From NCBI RefSeq assembly GCF_036227405.1, contig NZ_CP109473.1, forward strand, positions 1 through 64,000: a stretch of DNA of 64,000 nucleotides, given 5' to 3'. Of this stretch, positions 16,356 through 25,894 are shown in pieces. This DNA comes from Streptomyces sp. NBC_01460 (GTDB lineage: Bacteria; Actinomycetota; Actinomycetes; Streptomycetales; Streptomycetaceae). Every line of letters begins with the position of its first letter. Positions within the stretch are counted from its first letter, which is position 1. Below the pieces are notes generated by a model. That model did no database searches. It saw only the letters and a program-made list of their open reading frames with translations, and was not told the origin of the DNA. Position numbers and translations under genes: made by a program.

Positions 16356-17651
16356 ATGCGTACCGTTGAACCCTCGTGGGACTCGCCGCAGGTGAGCAGA
16401 CTCGCCTCTGCCCGTGACCTCGGTGGACTCATCCGGCTGGGCCGGGACCGGTTGGGGTGGCGGCAGGCCGATCTCGGCAGACGGATCGGCTGCTCGGCCT
16501 CCACGGTCTCCCGGCTAGAACAGCGTGGGAGCCGCGCTGACCTGCGACTTCTCAAGCAGGCAGCCCTCATGGTCGGTATGCCTGCAAATGTCCTAGCGGA
16601 GTCTCTGGGGTTAACGGAACCTGCGACCACTAGAGTGACGGCGGTAGGTCCACGAGTGGAGGAGGACCCCATGCGCCGCCGTACCCTGCTCGCTGCGGCA
16701 GGCCTGGCCGCACCGGTCGGACTGCTCGCTGGGATGGACACAGCCCTGGCGAACACACCCGACCCCACCGGCTCGCCCGTCCCCCTCGACCAGCGCCTGG
16801 CCGCCGCCCGAGCCGCGTTCGACGCTGGGCGCAATGAACAGCTGCTGCGTACGCTCCCGGAACTCATCGGCGACGGCCACGACGGCGTTCGTCGAACCCG
16901 TTCCGCTCTGGCGTACGCGCGGCTCTCTTCCACCTACAGTCTCGCCTCGCAGGTGCTGGTGAAGGTCGGTCGCTACGACCAGGCCCGCCTCACCGCCGAT
17001 CGGGCCACCGTCTACGCCGAGCTGTCCGATTCCCCTCTCGCCGCCGCAGCAGCGGCCCGTGAGCTGAGCATCGTGCTCCGCCATCAGGACCAGCCCGCAG
17101 CAGCGGAGCGCCTCATCCTCGACGCAGTCGCAAGGGTTGGAGCGACCGGGTTGAAGAGCGACGCGCAGGCCTCCGCATTCGCACAGATGCTCTGCACGAC
17201 CTCCTACACCGCGGCGGTCGCCTGAGACCGGCCGCAGGCCCTCAGCCTGATTCAGGATGCCTCCAGGGCCGCCCGAGACCTGCCTGACGAGGCGCCGGCG
17301 GGACGGCTGTTCCCCGTCACTCCCGCATCCGTGGACCTGTACGCCGTCAGCGTGCACTGGGCCCTGGGTGATGCGGGCTCGGCACTCGAAGCGGGCCGGG
17401 GACTGAGGCCGGGACAGTTCAAGACCGCGGAGCGACGCGGCAGGATGCACACAGATCTTGCCCGGGCCTGGTGGCAGTGGGGCAAGCCCGAACAGACGGC
17501 TGCCGAGCTCCTCTCCGCAGCTCAGGTCTCTCTGAGCGAACTGCGCGACCGCCCCGCGATCCGACAGATCGCGGCCGAGGTCTACGGCCGCTACCCACGC
17601 ACCGCCGGCGTCCGGGAGATGGCGGCGGCGGCCGGCCTGCGCACTGCCTGA
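16356..17651 (+). pseudogene. XRE-family HTH/TPR regulator interrupted by one stop codon
   Basis: ATG 16356 follows GGAGG (16347-16351). Residues about 20-80 form an XRE HTH (RQADLGRRIGCSASTVSRLE). A hydrophobic, Tat-like segment (RRRTLLAAAGLAAPVGLLAG) follows, then TPR-like helices to about residue 430. An in-frame TGA at 17223-17225 splits the gene after 289 residues (YTAAVA-stop-DRPQAL); the frame is unchanged on either side and the sequence resumes naturally to 17651. A single base change (GGA to TGA) explains it. The first part alone keeps the DNA-binding domain and may still act. This family often pairs with DUF397 or metabolic genes. Confidence 0.8.
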
Positions 17652-17700
17652 CCACCGCCGTACACCTCAGCCTGTCGCCCCGGCCTCCGCAACGGCCTGG

Positions 17701-17857
17701 TCAGCAGGCCCGCCGAGGCAGCACAAGTGGCAGGACCCAGGGGCGGGCGGCGAGCCAGTCCATCAGCTCGGAGACCACCCACACGATGGCGCTGACGCTG
17801 CGGAGCACCTCGCCGCCGGTGTAGGCCTGCTGTGCGTGGCCGAGGCTGTGCGCGTCC
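17701..17857 (-). pseudogene. Short coding-like remnant
   Basis: The minus-strand frame ending at 17701 reads QAYTGGEVLRSVSAIVWVV and on through a Trp-rich amphipathic segment to a stop. It has natural composition but no start codon or ribosome binding site. It is probably the 3' end of a lost gene; family unknown. Confidence 0.25.
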
Positions 17858-18119
17858 CCGGGCGGGGCGGCGGGCGGTCATCCGCTATTCCGGTCCCACG
17901 GGACCAGGTACGTCGCCCTGGACCGCGCTGGTCTTACCCGCTAAGAGCTGATCGGGCAGGGACACGTCTACCGCGGCCTGACGGAGGTCGTGTACGAACA
18001 CGCTGCTGTTTACGGTGCCTACCACGCCCCGCCGTGCCTTCCGGTCCCGCACCGAGCTTAGCGGGAGTGCTCGGCGCGGCTGAGCAGCAGCGGACTCCGG
18101 CCGTAGATGGTCGGAGTGT

Positions 18120-18500
18120 GCTCCTGCCGGATTGAGTCTGCGGCCCCGCACGAAGTGTTCGCTGGCGTCGAGGTTGACGAAGCGGTGGTTCAGGGCGTGG
18201 TGAGGATAGCGGCGGTTGGCGGGGAGCAAGCGTTGCGTTGAAGAGTGGAGCAGGTGCGATGCCGATGCCGGAGTGGCCTATGCCGGGGCGGCGTCCGGCG
18301 CGGAGGTGCCAGAACTCTGTGGCACGGTCGTAACGTGAGTGCGTGGCGACGACCGGGCCACGGAGCGTGGCAGTGGCGAGTGCCGTGAAGAGGGTGGCGA
18401 AAGCGTCACGCGGTGCGGCCATCTGGAAGAGCAGCATGCTGTCCGCGGTGAACGGTTTGCCAGGGACGGCGGGGAGGTCCCCCCAGCCGAGGGTGTCGCC
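18120..18500 (-). pseudogene. C-terminal fragment of an alpha/beta-hydrolase-like protein
   Basis: Two minus-strand frames join to give a plausible hydrolase C-terminus: TLFTALATATLRGPVVATH with SRYDRATEFWH in one frame, then FVNLDASEHF and GAHSDHLRP in another, where the catalytic Asp and His of such enzymes would lie. The 5' part with the nucleophile is missing. The fragment abuts and overlaps the 3' end of the MraY/WecA-like gene, so a recombination joined the two. Confidence 0.45.
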
Positions 18501-19558
18501 GCCGTCATGAACCACATGAACCCGTCTCTCGCGGCATAGGCGAGCGTCCCGGACGCGACCAGCGCCGACCAGGAGTACGCGATCAGCACCGCTCGGTTGT
18601 GGGAGTAGCCGATCTCCAGCAGGCGATGGTGCAGGTGTCCTCGGTCGACCGGGTACGACAACCTGTCCTTCCGCGTGCGGCGGACAATCATCAGCGCCAA
18701 GTCGGCGGCTTGAAACGCGATGATGAACAGCGGAAGCAGCAGCGGAAGACAAACCGGCAGCATTTCACGCACGGCTGCGTCCTCGGACCCAGCGAGTGAC
18801 TTCAGTGTGCCCGGATCGACCTGCCCCGTCATCGAGATAGTGCCCGCGGCGAGCACCAGGCCGAGCAGCATCAAGCCGGAGTTGCCGAGGAAAATCCGCG
18901 CCGGGTGCGCATTATGCGGCAAGAAGCCCAGACACATTCCTATCAAGATGGCCGCGAACAGCATGGCCGGGGCGGCGGTCTCGATGCCGTTCGACGCCCG
19001 GACGCGGCAGGCGAACAAGAAGAACGCGACCGCCGTAAGGCACACCATGCCGGTCGCGAGACCGTCGAGACCGTCCACAAAGTTGACCGCGCTCTTCGAG
19101 ACGGCAACCAGCAGCACCGTCAGGAGGGCGCCCTGCCACTGGGTCAGCTCGACCGTGCCGACGCCCGGGACTGGCAACCACAGAATCGTCATCCCCTGCA
19201 TGACCATCGCGCCGGCAGCAGTTGTCTGGCCGCCCAGCATGATCAGGGAGCTGAGCTCGAACTTGTCGTCCAGCACGCCGCACAACCAGATCAGTGCTGC
19301 CCCTGAGAGCAAGGCCCGCGATTGATCGAATGTATCGAAGGCCGCGCCAAGACCAGTGAGGCGACCGGCAACCAGCAGGCCCGCGCACAGGCCGAGGAAC
19401 ATGGAGATCCCGCCGAGCCGCGGAGTGGGCTCCCGATGCACGTCACGTGCCCGGATCTCCGGCATCGCCCTCACCTTGATGGCGAACTTTCGTACCGGTC
19501 CTGTCAGCAGGTATGTTGCGGCAGCCGTCACGCACAGGACGAGGAGATAGTCACGCAC
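18278..19558 (-). CDS. MraY/WecA-type polyprenyl-phosphate sugar-1-phosphate transferase, altered C-terminus
   Basis: GTG 19558 with GAGG 6 bp upstream. The integral membrane enzyme keeps the family motifs: PTPRLGG (residues 44-50), a GVLDD aspartate pair, NFVDGLDGLA, an N-rich loop with FLGNSG, and the HLHHRLL histidine loop. The reaction is transfer of a HexNAc-1-phosphate from a UDP-sugar to undecaprenyl phosphate, starting a wall or exopolysaccharide glycan. About ten helices are visible. After about residue 345 the last helix is missing and the protein ends in some 80 Ser/Pro/Arg-rich residues read from an out-of-frame hydrolase fragment. The catalytic loops are intact but folding may suffer. 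The asparagine synthetase remnant lies divergently upstream. Confidence 0.75.
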   Translation of the reverse strand: MRDYLLVLCVTAAATYLLTGPVRKFAIKVRAMPEIRARDVHREPTPRLGGISMFLGLCAGLLVAGRLTGLGAAFDTFDQSRALLSGAALIWLCGVLDDKFELSSLIMLGGQTTAAGAMVMQGMTILWLPVPGVGTVELTQWQGALLTVLLVAVSKSAVNFVDGLDGLATGMVCLTAVAFFLFACRVRASNGIETAAPAMLFAAILIGMCLGFLPHNAHPARIFLGNSGLMLLGLVLAAGTISMTGQVDPGTLKSLAGSEDAAVREMLPVCLPLLLPLFIIAFQAADLALMIVRRTRKDRLSYPVDRGHLHHRLLEIGYSHNRAVLIAYSWSALVASGTLAYAARDGFMWFMTAATPSAGGTSPPSLANRSPRTACCSSRWPHRVTLSPPSSRHSPLPRSVARSSPRTHVTTVPQSSGTSAPDAAPA

Positions 19559-19654
19559 GAGTGCCTCGCAAACGGCTCACGACGAATTGTCGTTGTCGTT
19601 CAATGGCTACCTCATGCACATAAAGTCCCCCGGCCAGCTGTCCGTCGGCGTAGG

Positions 19655-20150
19655 AACGCGGTCCCGCTGACGCGCAACACCATACTCACCTGCCGTGCGG
19701 CCCGGCCTGATCTTGATCAGTTCGTGCCTCCCAGTGAGGTTTACCCGGGCCTCCGAGACCGGCTCTACGGCCCCAGGTGATGGCGATCGAGTCGCCTGTG
19801 GGCGTCGACACCCCCTTCCAGGGCATCCGGCTACTGGCCCCACGCGCCCCTGCTGTCCTTCGACATCGCCCCGGCTCACTGGACCAGCATGTCTACTGGC
19901 GCCTTGCCGACCGGCAGCCGTTCACCGGGACCTGCGCGAGGCTCTGGCGAAGTTCTCCGTCGTCCTGGCCGAGCAGGTCCCGCTCAGGGGCCCCTCCTGC
20001 GACTTCGCTCTCTTACTCTCCGGCGGGCTGGACTCCTCGGTGGTGGCCTATCTGCTGCGGCCGCCGATCTGCGTCAACCGTCCGCTACCCCGGCCAGGAG
20101 CGACTCGACGAATCGCGGATCGCGGCCCGGCTCGCGGCGGACAATTGAGG
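19655..20150 (+). pseudogene. Asparagine synthetase-like gene remnant
   Basis: Three overlapping frames each hold a piece of a class-B asparagine synthetase. LLLSGGLDSSVVAYLL near 20010-20060 is the PP-loop that binds ATP, preceded by LREALAKFSVVLAEQV; the next frame continues TVRYPGQERLDESRIAARLA. At least two frameshifts and lost ends make it non-functional. Such enzymes occur in glycan and lasso-peptide clusters, but no partner genes survive here. Confidence 0.6.
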
Positions 20151-20506
20151 TCGGCACCTGCGGGAGGCGCAGCAGGAAGACCGGCGAAGCCTCGAACCGT
20201 GGATGAGCCCCAGGCGGGCGCCCGAGGGGTGCCCACCAGGGGTTAGGGGCCTGTAAGGACGAGGGCGCTCCGTGGCGGAAATCCATGAGTTCGGCGTCGT
20301 AGCACCTTGCAATCCCAGACGTGGGGGCGCAGCGGTGCCTTCGATTGCCTGGCTTGCGTACTTCGCCCTGGGGGCTGGCGGACCTCAAAGGTCCCGCCTC
20401 GGTTGTCACCTGGGACTGCCGTGCACACATCACGGGACGTTCAACGGTTGCGGCGAGAGCCGGCCGACGGATCTGAACGGCATCCCGCTCCGCCGGCAAG
20501 GTGCGT
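20151..20506. other. Gap without recognisable gene
   Basis: Open frames on both strands look random. No hairpin terminator for the helicase gene was identified. Confidence 0.5.
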
Positions 20507-22774
20507 CTACCAGCGCATGTCGAGAGCGTCGAGTGCGTGGACCCGGTCGGCGGGCAGGCGTTCCTTGCGGCGGCGGGTGTTGCTGATCCACTGTCCGAGT
20601 CGTACGGGTTCTCCGTCGAGGTGTTCGACGTGGCGCTGAGGAACCTCGAGGTGACCCTCCCGCTGGTGGAAGGCGCGGGCGGCGGCCAGGCCCTGGTCTG
20701 GCTTGCGGGCGGGTGGTTTGCGTTTCTTAGGGGACGGTCCGGTGTTCTGGGTCAGGCTGAGGCCGGCCAGGAGCTGTTGCTGGGTGGAGTGCAGGCGTTC
20801 GGGGTGCAGCCACTGGTGGTGGAGCCACTCCCCCAGGCGGTGCCCGTCTTCGGTGGTGTAGTTGCGGGGCACGTCGGTCAGCTGGTTTCCGGCTTCCTGG
20901 TGTCTGCGGGCAGCGTGGTAGGTGCGGTGCCAGGTCAGTGGCCAGGGCGGGTTCCAGTACGGGTCAAGGTCTTGGAGCGCCTGGGATCTGGCGGGGGTGA
21001 GGGTGTCGGCGCGTTTGCGTTGGGTGGCGAGCCAGCGGCCGAGGGCGAAGCCGTCCTGGTGGTGGTCGACGGGGGCGGCGAGGTGGCCGTGCACGGCGGC
21101 GTAGACGGTGGCGTGGACGAGGCCGCGGTCGAAGGCGTGCTGTTGAGGGTTCCAGATGATGCCGAGGCGTTCGAGGGCGTGGGTGCGGGCGGGGTCGAGG
21201 GCGCCGGTGGTGTGGAGGTGGCGTTGCCAGGTGAGCCAGCGGCCCAGGGGGTAGCCGTCGGGGTCTTCGTGGGTCTGGGGGGCGTCGAGGTGGTGGTGGG
21301 TGCGGTGGTAGCGGCGGGCTGCGGTGAGGCCGCGGCGCCATTCGGCGCTTTTGGGGTTGAGGACGCGCAGGGTGAGGGCGAGGGCGACTTCTTCTTGCTG
21401 GGTGGGGCGTTCGAAGTGGAGCCAGGCGCCTGGGTCTTCGGTGCCGAGGGTGGGGCGGTGGGTGCGGGGGTCGGCGAGGCGGGCGGTGAGGCGTTCGTCG
21501 TGGGCGCGCAGGGCTTGGACGGTGCGCCACAGGGGGGTGTAGGCGTCGGCGCCGAGGAGGTCGTCGGGGTCTTCGTCGGGGGTGAGGTAGACGGGCACGA
21601 CGAGGGTGGCTTTTTTGCCGGCGCCGGGGGTCTGGCGCAGTGCGCGGCCGACGGCTTGGACGGTGTCGACGGGGCTGTTCTTGGGGTCGGCGAAGACGAC
21701 GGCGTCGATGGCGGGGACGTCGATGCCTTCGCCCAGGACGCGGGCGTTGGACAGGACGGCGGGTTGTTCGGGGTGGGTATGGGTGGCGAAGTCGAGGAGG
21801 ATGCGGCGGCGGGTGCGGGGCGGGTGGGTGCCGCTGATCCACTGGGACCACAGGCCCTGGGGCTGCAGATGGGTGGGGAGGGCGGCTGCGGTGTCGGGGA
21901 GGGTGGTGGCGAACGCGCGGGCGTCTTGGACGCGGTGGTGGAAGGTCAGGACGCGGCGTAGCTGGTGGTCGTGGATGGCTCTGAGGACGGCGACCTGGTG
22001 TCCGGCGAGACGTAGGCCGTCGGCGCCGGCGCCGGGGCTGGTAGCGAGCCAGTCGCGCAGGTCGGTGTTCTGGATGACGGGGACGAGGATCTGGTAGTCG
22101 GCGAGGAGGCCGAGGTCGATGGCGTCGGAGAGGGTGAGGCGCCAGGCGACGGGGCCGAAGAGCGTTTCGTCGTCCATGGACGCGACGGGGGTGTCGCTGT
22201 GGTCGGTGTCGGGGTCCCAGATGCGGGGGGTCGCGGTGAGGTAGAGGCGGCGGGTGGCGGGGACCTGGTCGTCGTGGTGGATCCCGGCCCAGGCTTTCCC
22301 GAGGCGGCCGGCGGTGCGGTGGGCTTCGTCGACGACGACGAGGTCCCAGGGCTGCAGGTGGTGGTCTCGGTGGGCGGCGATGACGGTGGGCAGGGAGGCG
22401 TAGGTGGCGTAGACGGTCACCGGGCCGGTGGGCGGTGCGAGTTCGGACAGCTCGGCGGGCTTCGTCGTCATGGGGAGGTTGCCGGCGGAGGGGTGTTCCA
22501 TGGCCTGGCGGGCGGAGCAGACGGCTACCGCCGGGCCTTTGTGGCCGGCCGTGTGCCAGGAGCGCACCGTCTGGGAGAGCAGGTCCAGTGTCGGGACGAG
22601 GACCAGGACCCGCCCGCGGGGGGTGAGGCGGGCGGTGGTGCGGGCGGCGATCAGTGTTTTTCCGGTGCCGCATGCGGCGATCACGCTTGCCCGCGGATGG
22701 GTGCGCAGCGTTTTGACCGCGGCGGTGACGGCTTCTTTCTGGTGGGGGCGGAGTTCGATCGCGGTGCTCTGCAT
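20507..22774 (-). CDS. SF2 DEAD/DEAH-box helicase with helicase-associated repeats
   Basis: 755 residues. Motif I is AACGTGKT (residues 33-40), with motif II VVVDEAHR, motif III LTATPR, and motif VI QAVGRALRQ in the second RecA domain. From about residue 440 there are four helicase-associated (HA) domains of about 65 residues, each with the LGRWL/LGQWI signature followed by basic residues (YPLGRWLTWQRHLH, FALGRWLATQRKR, HRLGEWLHHQW, VRLGQWISNTRRRK). The product is a cytosolic DNA or RNA translocase; stand-alone copies of this type are common in Streptomyces and their substrate is unknown. It is last in a minus-strand group with sbcC and sbcD (93-bp gap), which supports a DNA-processing role. 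Confidence 0.9.
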   Translation of the reverse strand: MQSTAIELRPHQKEAVTAAVKTLRTHPRASVIAACGTGKTLIAARTTARLTPRGRVLVLVPTLDLLSQTVRSWHTAGHKGPAVAVCSARQAMEHPSAGNLPMTTKPAELSELAPPTGPVTVYATYASLPTVIAAHRDHHLQPWDLVVVDEAHRTAGRLGKAWAGIHHDDQVPATRRLYLTATPRIWDPDTDHSDTPVASMDDETLFGPVAWRLTLSDAIDLGLLADYQILVPVIQNTDLRDWLATSPGAGADGLRLAGHQVAVLRAIHDHQLRRVLTFHHRVQDARAFATTLPDTAAALPTHLQPQGLWSQWISGTHPPRTRRRILLDFATHTHPEQPAVLSNARVLGEGIDVPAIDAVVFADPKNSPVDTVQAVGRALRQTPGAGKKATLVVPVYLTPDEDPDDLLGADAYTPLWRTVQALRAHDERLTARLADPRTHRPTLGTEDPGAWLHFERPTQQEEVALALTLRVLNPKSAEWRRGLTAARRYHRTHHHLDAPQTHEDPDGYPLGRWLTWQRHLHTTGALDPARTHALERLGIIWNPQQHAFDRGLVHATVYAAVHGHLAAPVDHHQDGFALGRWLATQRKRADTLTPARSQALQDLDPYWNPPWPLTWHRTYHAARRHQEAGNQLTDVPRNYTTEDGHRLGEWLHHQWLHPERLHSTQQQLLAGLSLTQNTGPSPKKRKPPARKPDQGLAAARAFHQREGHLEVPQRHVEHLDGEPVRLGQWISNTRRRKERLPADRVHALDALDMRW

Positions 22775-22867
22775 GCTCTCCTGGCCGGTTCTGGTTCGGG
22801 ATGGTCTTCTTGCGTGCCGCGGGTGCGGCGGGGGTGCTGGTGGGTTTTCTGTGCGGTGGGTCTGACG

Positions 22868-25800
22868 TTACAGATCGGTGCTGATGAGCGGGCGGAGGGT
22901 GGAGCCGTTGCGGTTTTTCAGGACGTTGAGCTGGCTGGGGATTCGGCGGCTGAGTTCGGCGACGTGGCTGACGATGCCCACCGCGCGGTTCCCGGCGCGT
23001 AGTTGGTCCAGGACGTCCATGACTTCTTGCAGGTTCTGTTCGTCGAGGGTGCCGAAGCCTTCGTCGATGAAGAGGGTTCCCAGGGGGCGGCCGCTGGCTT
23101 CCTGGGTGACGACGTCGGCCAGGCCGAGGGCGAGGGCGAGGGAGGCGGTGAAGGTTTCGCCGCCGGAGAGGGTGGAGGTTTCGCGTTCGGTGCCGGTCCA
23201 GGTGTCGAGGATTCTCAGTCCCAGGCCGGACTTGAGGCGTCCGCGTCGGCCTTGGTCCTTGTCGGCGGTGTGCTGGAGGAGGTAGCGCTCCGAGGTCATG
23301 GCCTGGAGCCGGATGTTGGCTGCCTCGGCGATCTCTTCGAGTCGGGCGGCCAGGACGTAGGCCTCGAGTTCCATGCTGAGGGTGTTCGCGGTGGTGGTGG
23401 CGGAGGCGATGCCGGCCAGGCGATCAACTAGGGCGTGGCGGGCTTGCAGGGGTTCCAGGTCGTTGAGGCGGGCTGTGAGGGTGGAGATCAAATCGGTCAG
23501 AGCGGTGACCCGGTGGCCGGCCTGCTGGCGGGTGGCCGCAGTCTTCTTCATGCGATCTTCGGCCTCGAGCAGGGCTTTGGCGGCTGCTGGGAGGTCGGCG
23601 GGGGGCTGGAGGCCGGCTTCCTGCAGGTTCGGGGTTTTCAGGAGGTCGGTGACGACGGCGTCGTCCTTGCCCCACTGGTCGAGTTCCTGGCTCCACTGGT
23701 CCAGGAACTGCGGGTCCTTGAGGGCGGCGGTTGCCTCCTCGAGAGTCAGGAACCCCGCGTCGTGGGCGGTAGTGGTGGCGGTGGTCGTAGCGTCATGGTG
23801 GCGGGAGGTTGCGTCGGCTGCCTTCTGGGCGGCGTCGATCGCGCCGGACAGGATTTTGGCGGTGCGGGTGAGTTCGGTGATGCGCTCGCCGAGGGTGGTG
23901 GCGGTGCCGCGTGCTGCGGCAAGGGTGTCGGCGAGAGCGCTCTGCTGCTGGGCCAGGGTTTTGATGCGTGCCAGGCATTCGGTCACGCGGTCCTGGGCTT
24001 GTTGGCGCTGCTGGGTGCGGGTGTCGTGCTCTGTGCGGAGGTGGGTCAGGGTTTCCTGGGCTGCGGGCAGTGCGCCGGCGGCGTCGCATGCGGCCCGGTG
24101 GGCTGCCTTGGCCGATTTGAGCTGGGCCTTGAGCTCGTCGCTGGGAGTGGGGCCCGCTGCTCCGGCTGCTTCGGCATGCTGGGTGGCGAGCTCGTTGCGG
24201 CGACCGCCGGCCTGAGTGTGCAGCGTGTCGGCCTGCTCGTAAAGGGCGCGGGCCTTCTCCTCGTCCTGACGTGTGGGCTGGTCGGGAAGGAGTCGGGCCC
24301 GGTTCGGGTGGTCGGGCGAGCCGCAGACCGAGCACGGCGCACCGTCGATGAGTTCAGCGGCCAGCTCGCCGGCCATGCCCTCTAGGCGGCGTTCACGCAG
24401 GTCGAGCCACCGCGTTCTGGCTTCGAGGGCTTCAGCGGCACGATCGGTTTCCGCTTGTGCGGCCGAAGCGAGTTCGGTGGTGAGCGTGTCGCGGAGGCGT
24501 GCGGCTTTGAGGTGGGCGTTGAGTGTCTGGATGACCTGTTCGTGTTGCGGCACCTGGTCGGCGGCTTTGGTCATGTCGCCGAGGAGGCTGGTGTGTTCGG
24601 CCTCCAGGTCAGGCCATGCGGCCAGCCATTGCCCGGCTTCCTCGAGGTCGGCTTGCGCCTGCTCTGCCTCGGTGCCGAGCTCGGTGATCTGGGCACCGAG
24701 CTGTGCGTGGCGCTGCTCGTCCGGCAGCAGCCCTTCGACGCGGCCCCTGTCGGCGTGGTGCTGTTCCAGGGTGGCCTGCAGCTGGGGAATGCCGGTGCGA
24801 CGGTCTTCTTCGGGCAGCTGGGTGCGGGCCTGGTCTTCGGCTGTCGTGGCCGTGTCCAGGGCACGTGAGGTGTGCTTCACGGCCTCCAGGAGGGGGCGCA
24901 GCGGTTCGGCGCGCCGGCCGTTGTCGAGTTCGTCGCGCAGGTGTGGGTGGTGGGCGGCCTTGTCGTCGAGTGCTGTACGGCGCGCTTGGGCTTGGGCGTG
25001 CTGGGTCTGCCGGCCTGCGAGTTCGTGCGTGTGCTGGTGTTCGGTCTTGGCGTGCTGGTGTTCGGTGTCGCTGCGTTCCTCGTCGGCCACCGCCTCGGTG
25101 TGGGCGTTGACGGCGAGGGTGCGCAGGTGCTGGGCCCGGGGCAGGAGGTCGGCGGGGTCCTGGGTGTCGGGTAGGGCGGCCTCGTCGGTGCTGGTGCCGT
25201 CTTGGTGGAGGAGGGGGCCGGCTTCCTGGTGGATGCGTTCGCTGAGGTGCTGCAGGGTGGCCGTGACGTCGTCGAGGTCCTTCTTGGTGGCTTTGCTCCG
25301 GTCGGTGAGCCACGCCTGGAGTTCCTGGAAGCGTCCGGTGTCGAAGAGGCGGCGCAGCAGCACGGTGCGGTCCTTGGCGTCGGACCGCAGGAAGGTGGCG
25401 AAGTCGCCTTGTGGCAGGAGGACGACCTGGCAGAACTGTTCTTTGGACAGCCCCAGGGATGCTTCGATCTCTCTGGCGGTGTCCTGGTGGTTAGCGCTGA
25501 CCGGCTCCCACCCTGTGACGCCGTCGGTGTCACTCCACTGGTGGAGTTCGACGGTGGCTTCGGCGGTGGCGGTGCCGGTCTTGGCGCGTCTGCTGGGGTA
25601 GGTCTGCTTGGGCTTTCGTGTGATCCTGAGGCGGCGGCCTGCGGCGGTGAACTCCAGGATGACGTGGGTGCGTGTGTCGGTGGGGGCGTGGTCGCTGCGC
25701 AGGCGGTGGGTGGGGCGGATGCCGGGCACGGTGCCGTAGAGGGCGAAGCAGACGGCGTCCAGGATGCTGGTCTTGCCTGCGCCGGTGTCTCCGCGCAGGA

Positions 25801-25894
25801 GGAACAGGCCGTTGCTGGTCAGGGTGTCGAAGTCGACGGCTTCTGTGCGGGCGAAGGGTCCGAAGGCCTGGACGGTCAGGTGGTGGAGGTACAT
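22868..25894 (-). CDS. sbcC: Exonuclease subunit SbcC (Rad50-like ATPase)
   Basis: 1008 residues from ATG 25894. The N-terminal Walker A is GDTGAGKT (35-42), followed by a Q-loop region with LLPQGDFATFL. Two long coiled-coil stretches flank a zinc hook CSVCGSPDH (CxxC) near the middle. The C-terminal half-site has LSGGETF, the Walker B LFIDEGFGTLDE and the H-loop VSHV. With SbcD it forms the Mre11-Rad50-type nuclease that opens hairpins and DNA ends in the cytosol. The start overlaps the sbcD stop by one base (TGATG), so the two are translationally coupled. Length and motifs are complete. Confidence 0.95.
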   Translation of the reverse strand: MYLHHLTVQAFGPFARTEAVDFDTLTSNGLFLLRGDTGAGKTSILDAVCFALYGTVPGIRPTHRLRSDHAPTDTRTHVILEFTAAGRRLRITRKPKQTYPSRRAKTGTATAEATVELHQWSDTDGVTGWEPVSANHQDTAREIEASLGLSKEQFCQVVLLPQGDFATFLRSDAKDRTVLLRRLFDTGRFQELQAWLTDRSKATKKDLDDVTATLQHLSERIHQEAGPLLHQDGTSTDEAALPDTQDPADLLPRAQHLRTLAVNAHTEAVADEERSDTEHQHAKTEHQHTHELAGRQTQHAQAQARRTALDDKAAHHPHLRDELDNGRRAEPLRPLLEAVKHTSRALDTATTAEDQARTQLPEEDRRTGIPQLQATLEQHHADRGRVEGLLPDEQRHAQLGAQITELGTEAEQAQADLEEAGQWLAAWPDLEAEHTSLLGDMTKAADQVPQHEQVIQTLNAHLKAARLRDTLTTELASAAQAETDRAAEALEARTRWLDLRERRLEGMAGELAAELIDGAPCSVCGSPDHPNRARLLPDQPTRQDEEKARALYEQADTLHTQAGGRRNELATQHAEAAGAAGPTPSDELKAQLKSAKAAHRAACDAAGALPAAQETLTHLRTEHDTRTQQRQQAQDRVTECLARIKTLAQQQSALADTLAAARGTATTLGERITELTRTAKILSGAIDAAQKAADATSRHHDATTTATTTAHDAGFLTLEEATAALKDPQFLDQWSQELDQWGKDDAVVTDLLKTPNLQEAGLQPPADLPAAAKALLEAEDRMKKTAATRQQAGHRVTALTDLISTLTARLNDLEPLQARHALVDRLAGIASATTTANTLSMELEAYVLAARLEEIAEAANIRLQAMTSERYLLQHTADKDQGRRGRLKSGLGLRILDTWTGTERETSTLSGGETFTASLALALGLADVVTQEASGRPLGTLFIDEGFGTLDEQNLQEVMDVLDQLRAGNRAVGIVSHVAELSRRIPSQLNVLKNRNGSTLRPLISTDL

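Noticed and set aside
19655..20150. Lasso-peptide or other RiPP cluster based on the asparagine synthetase motif
   Set aside because: The gene is broken in several places and no precursor, protease or transporter gene of such a cluster is nearby.
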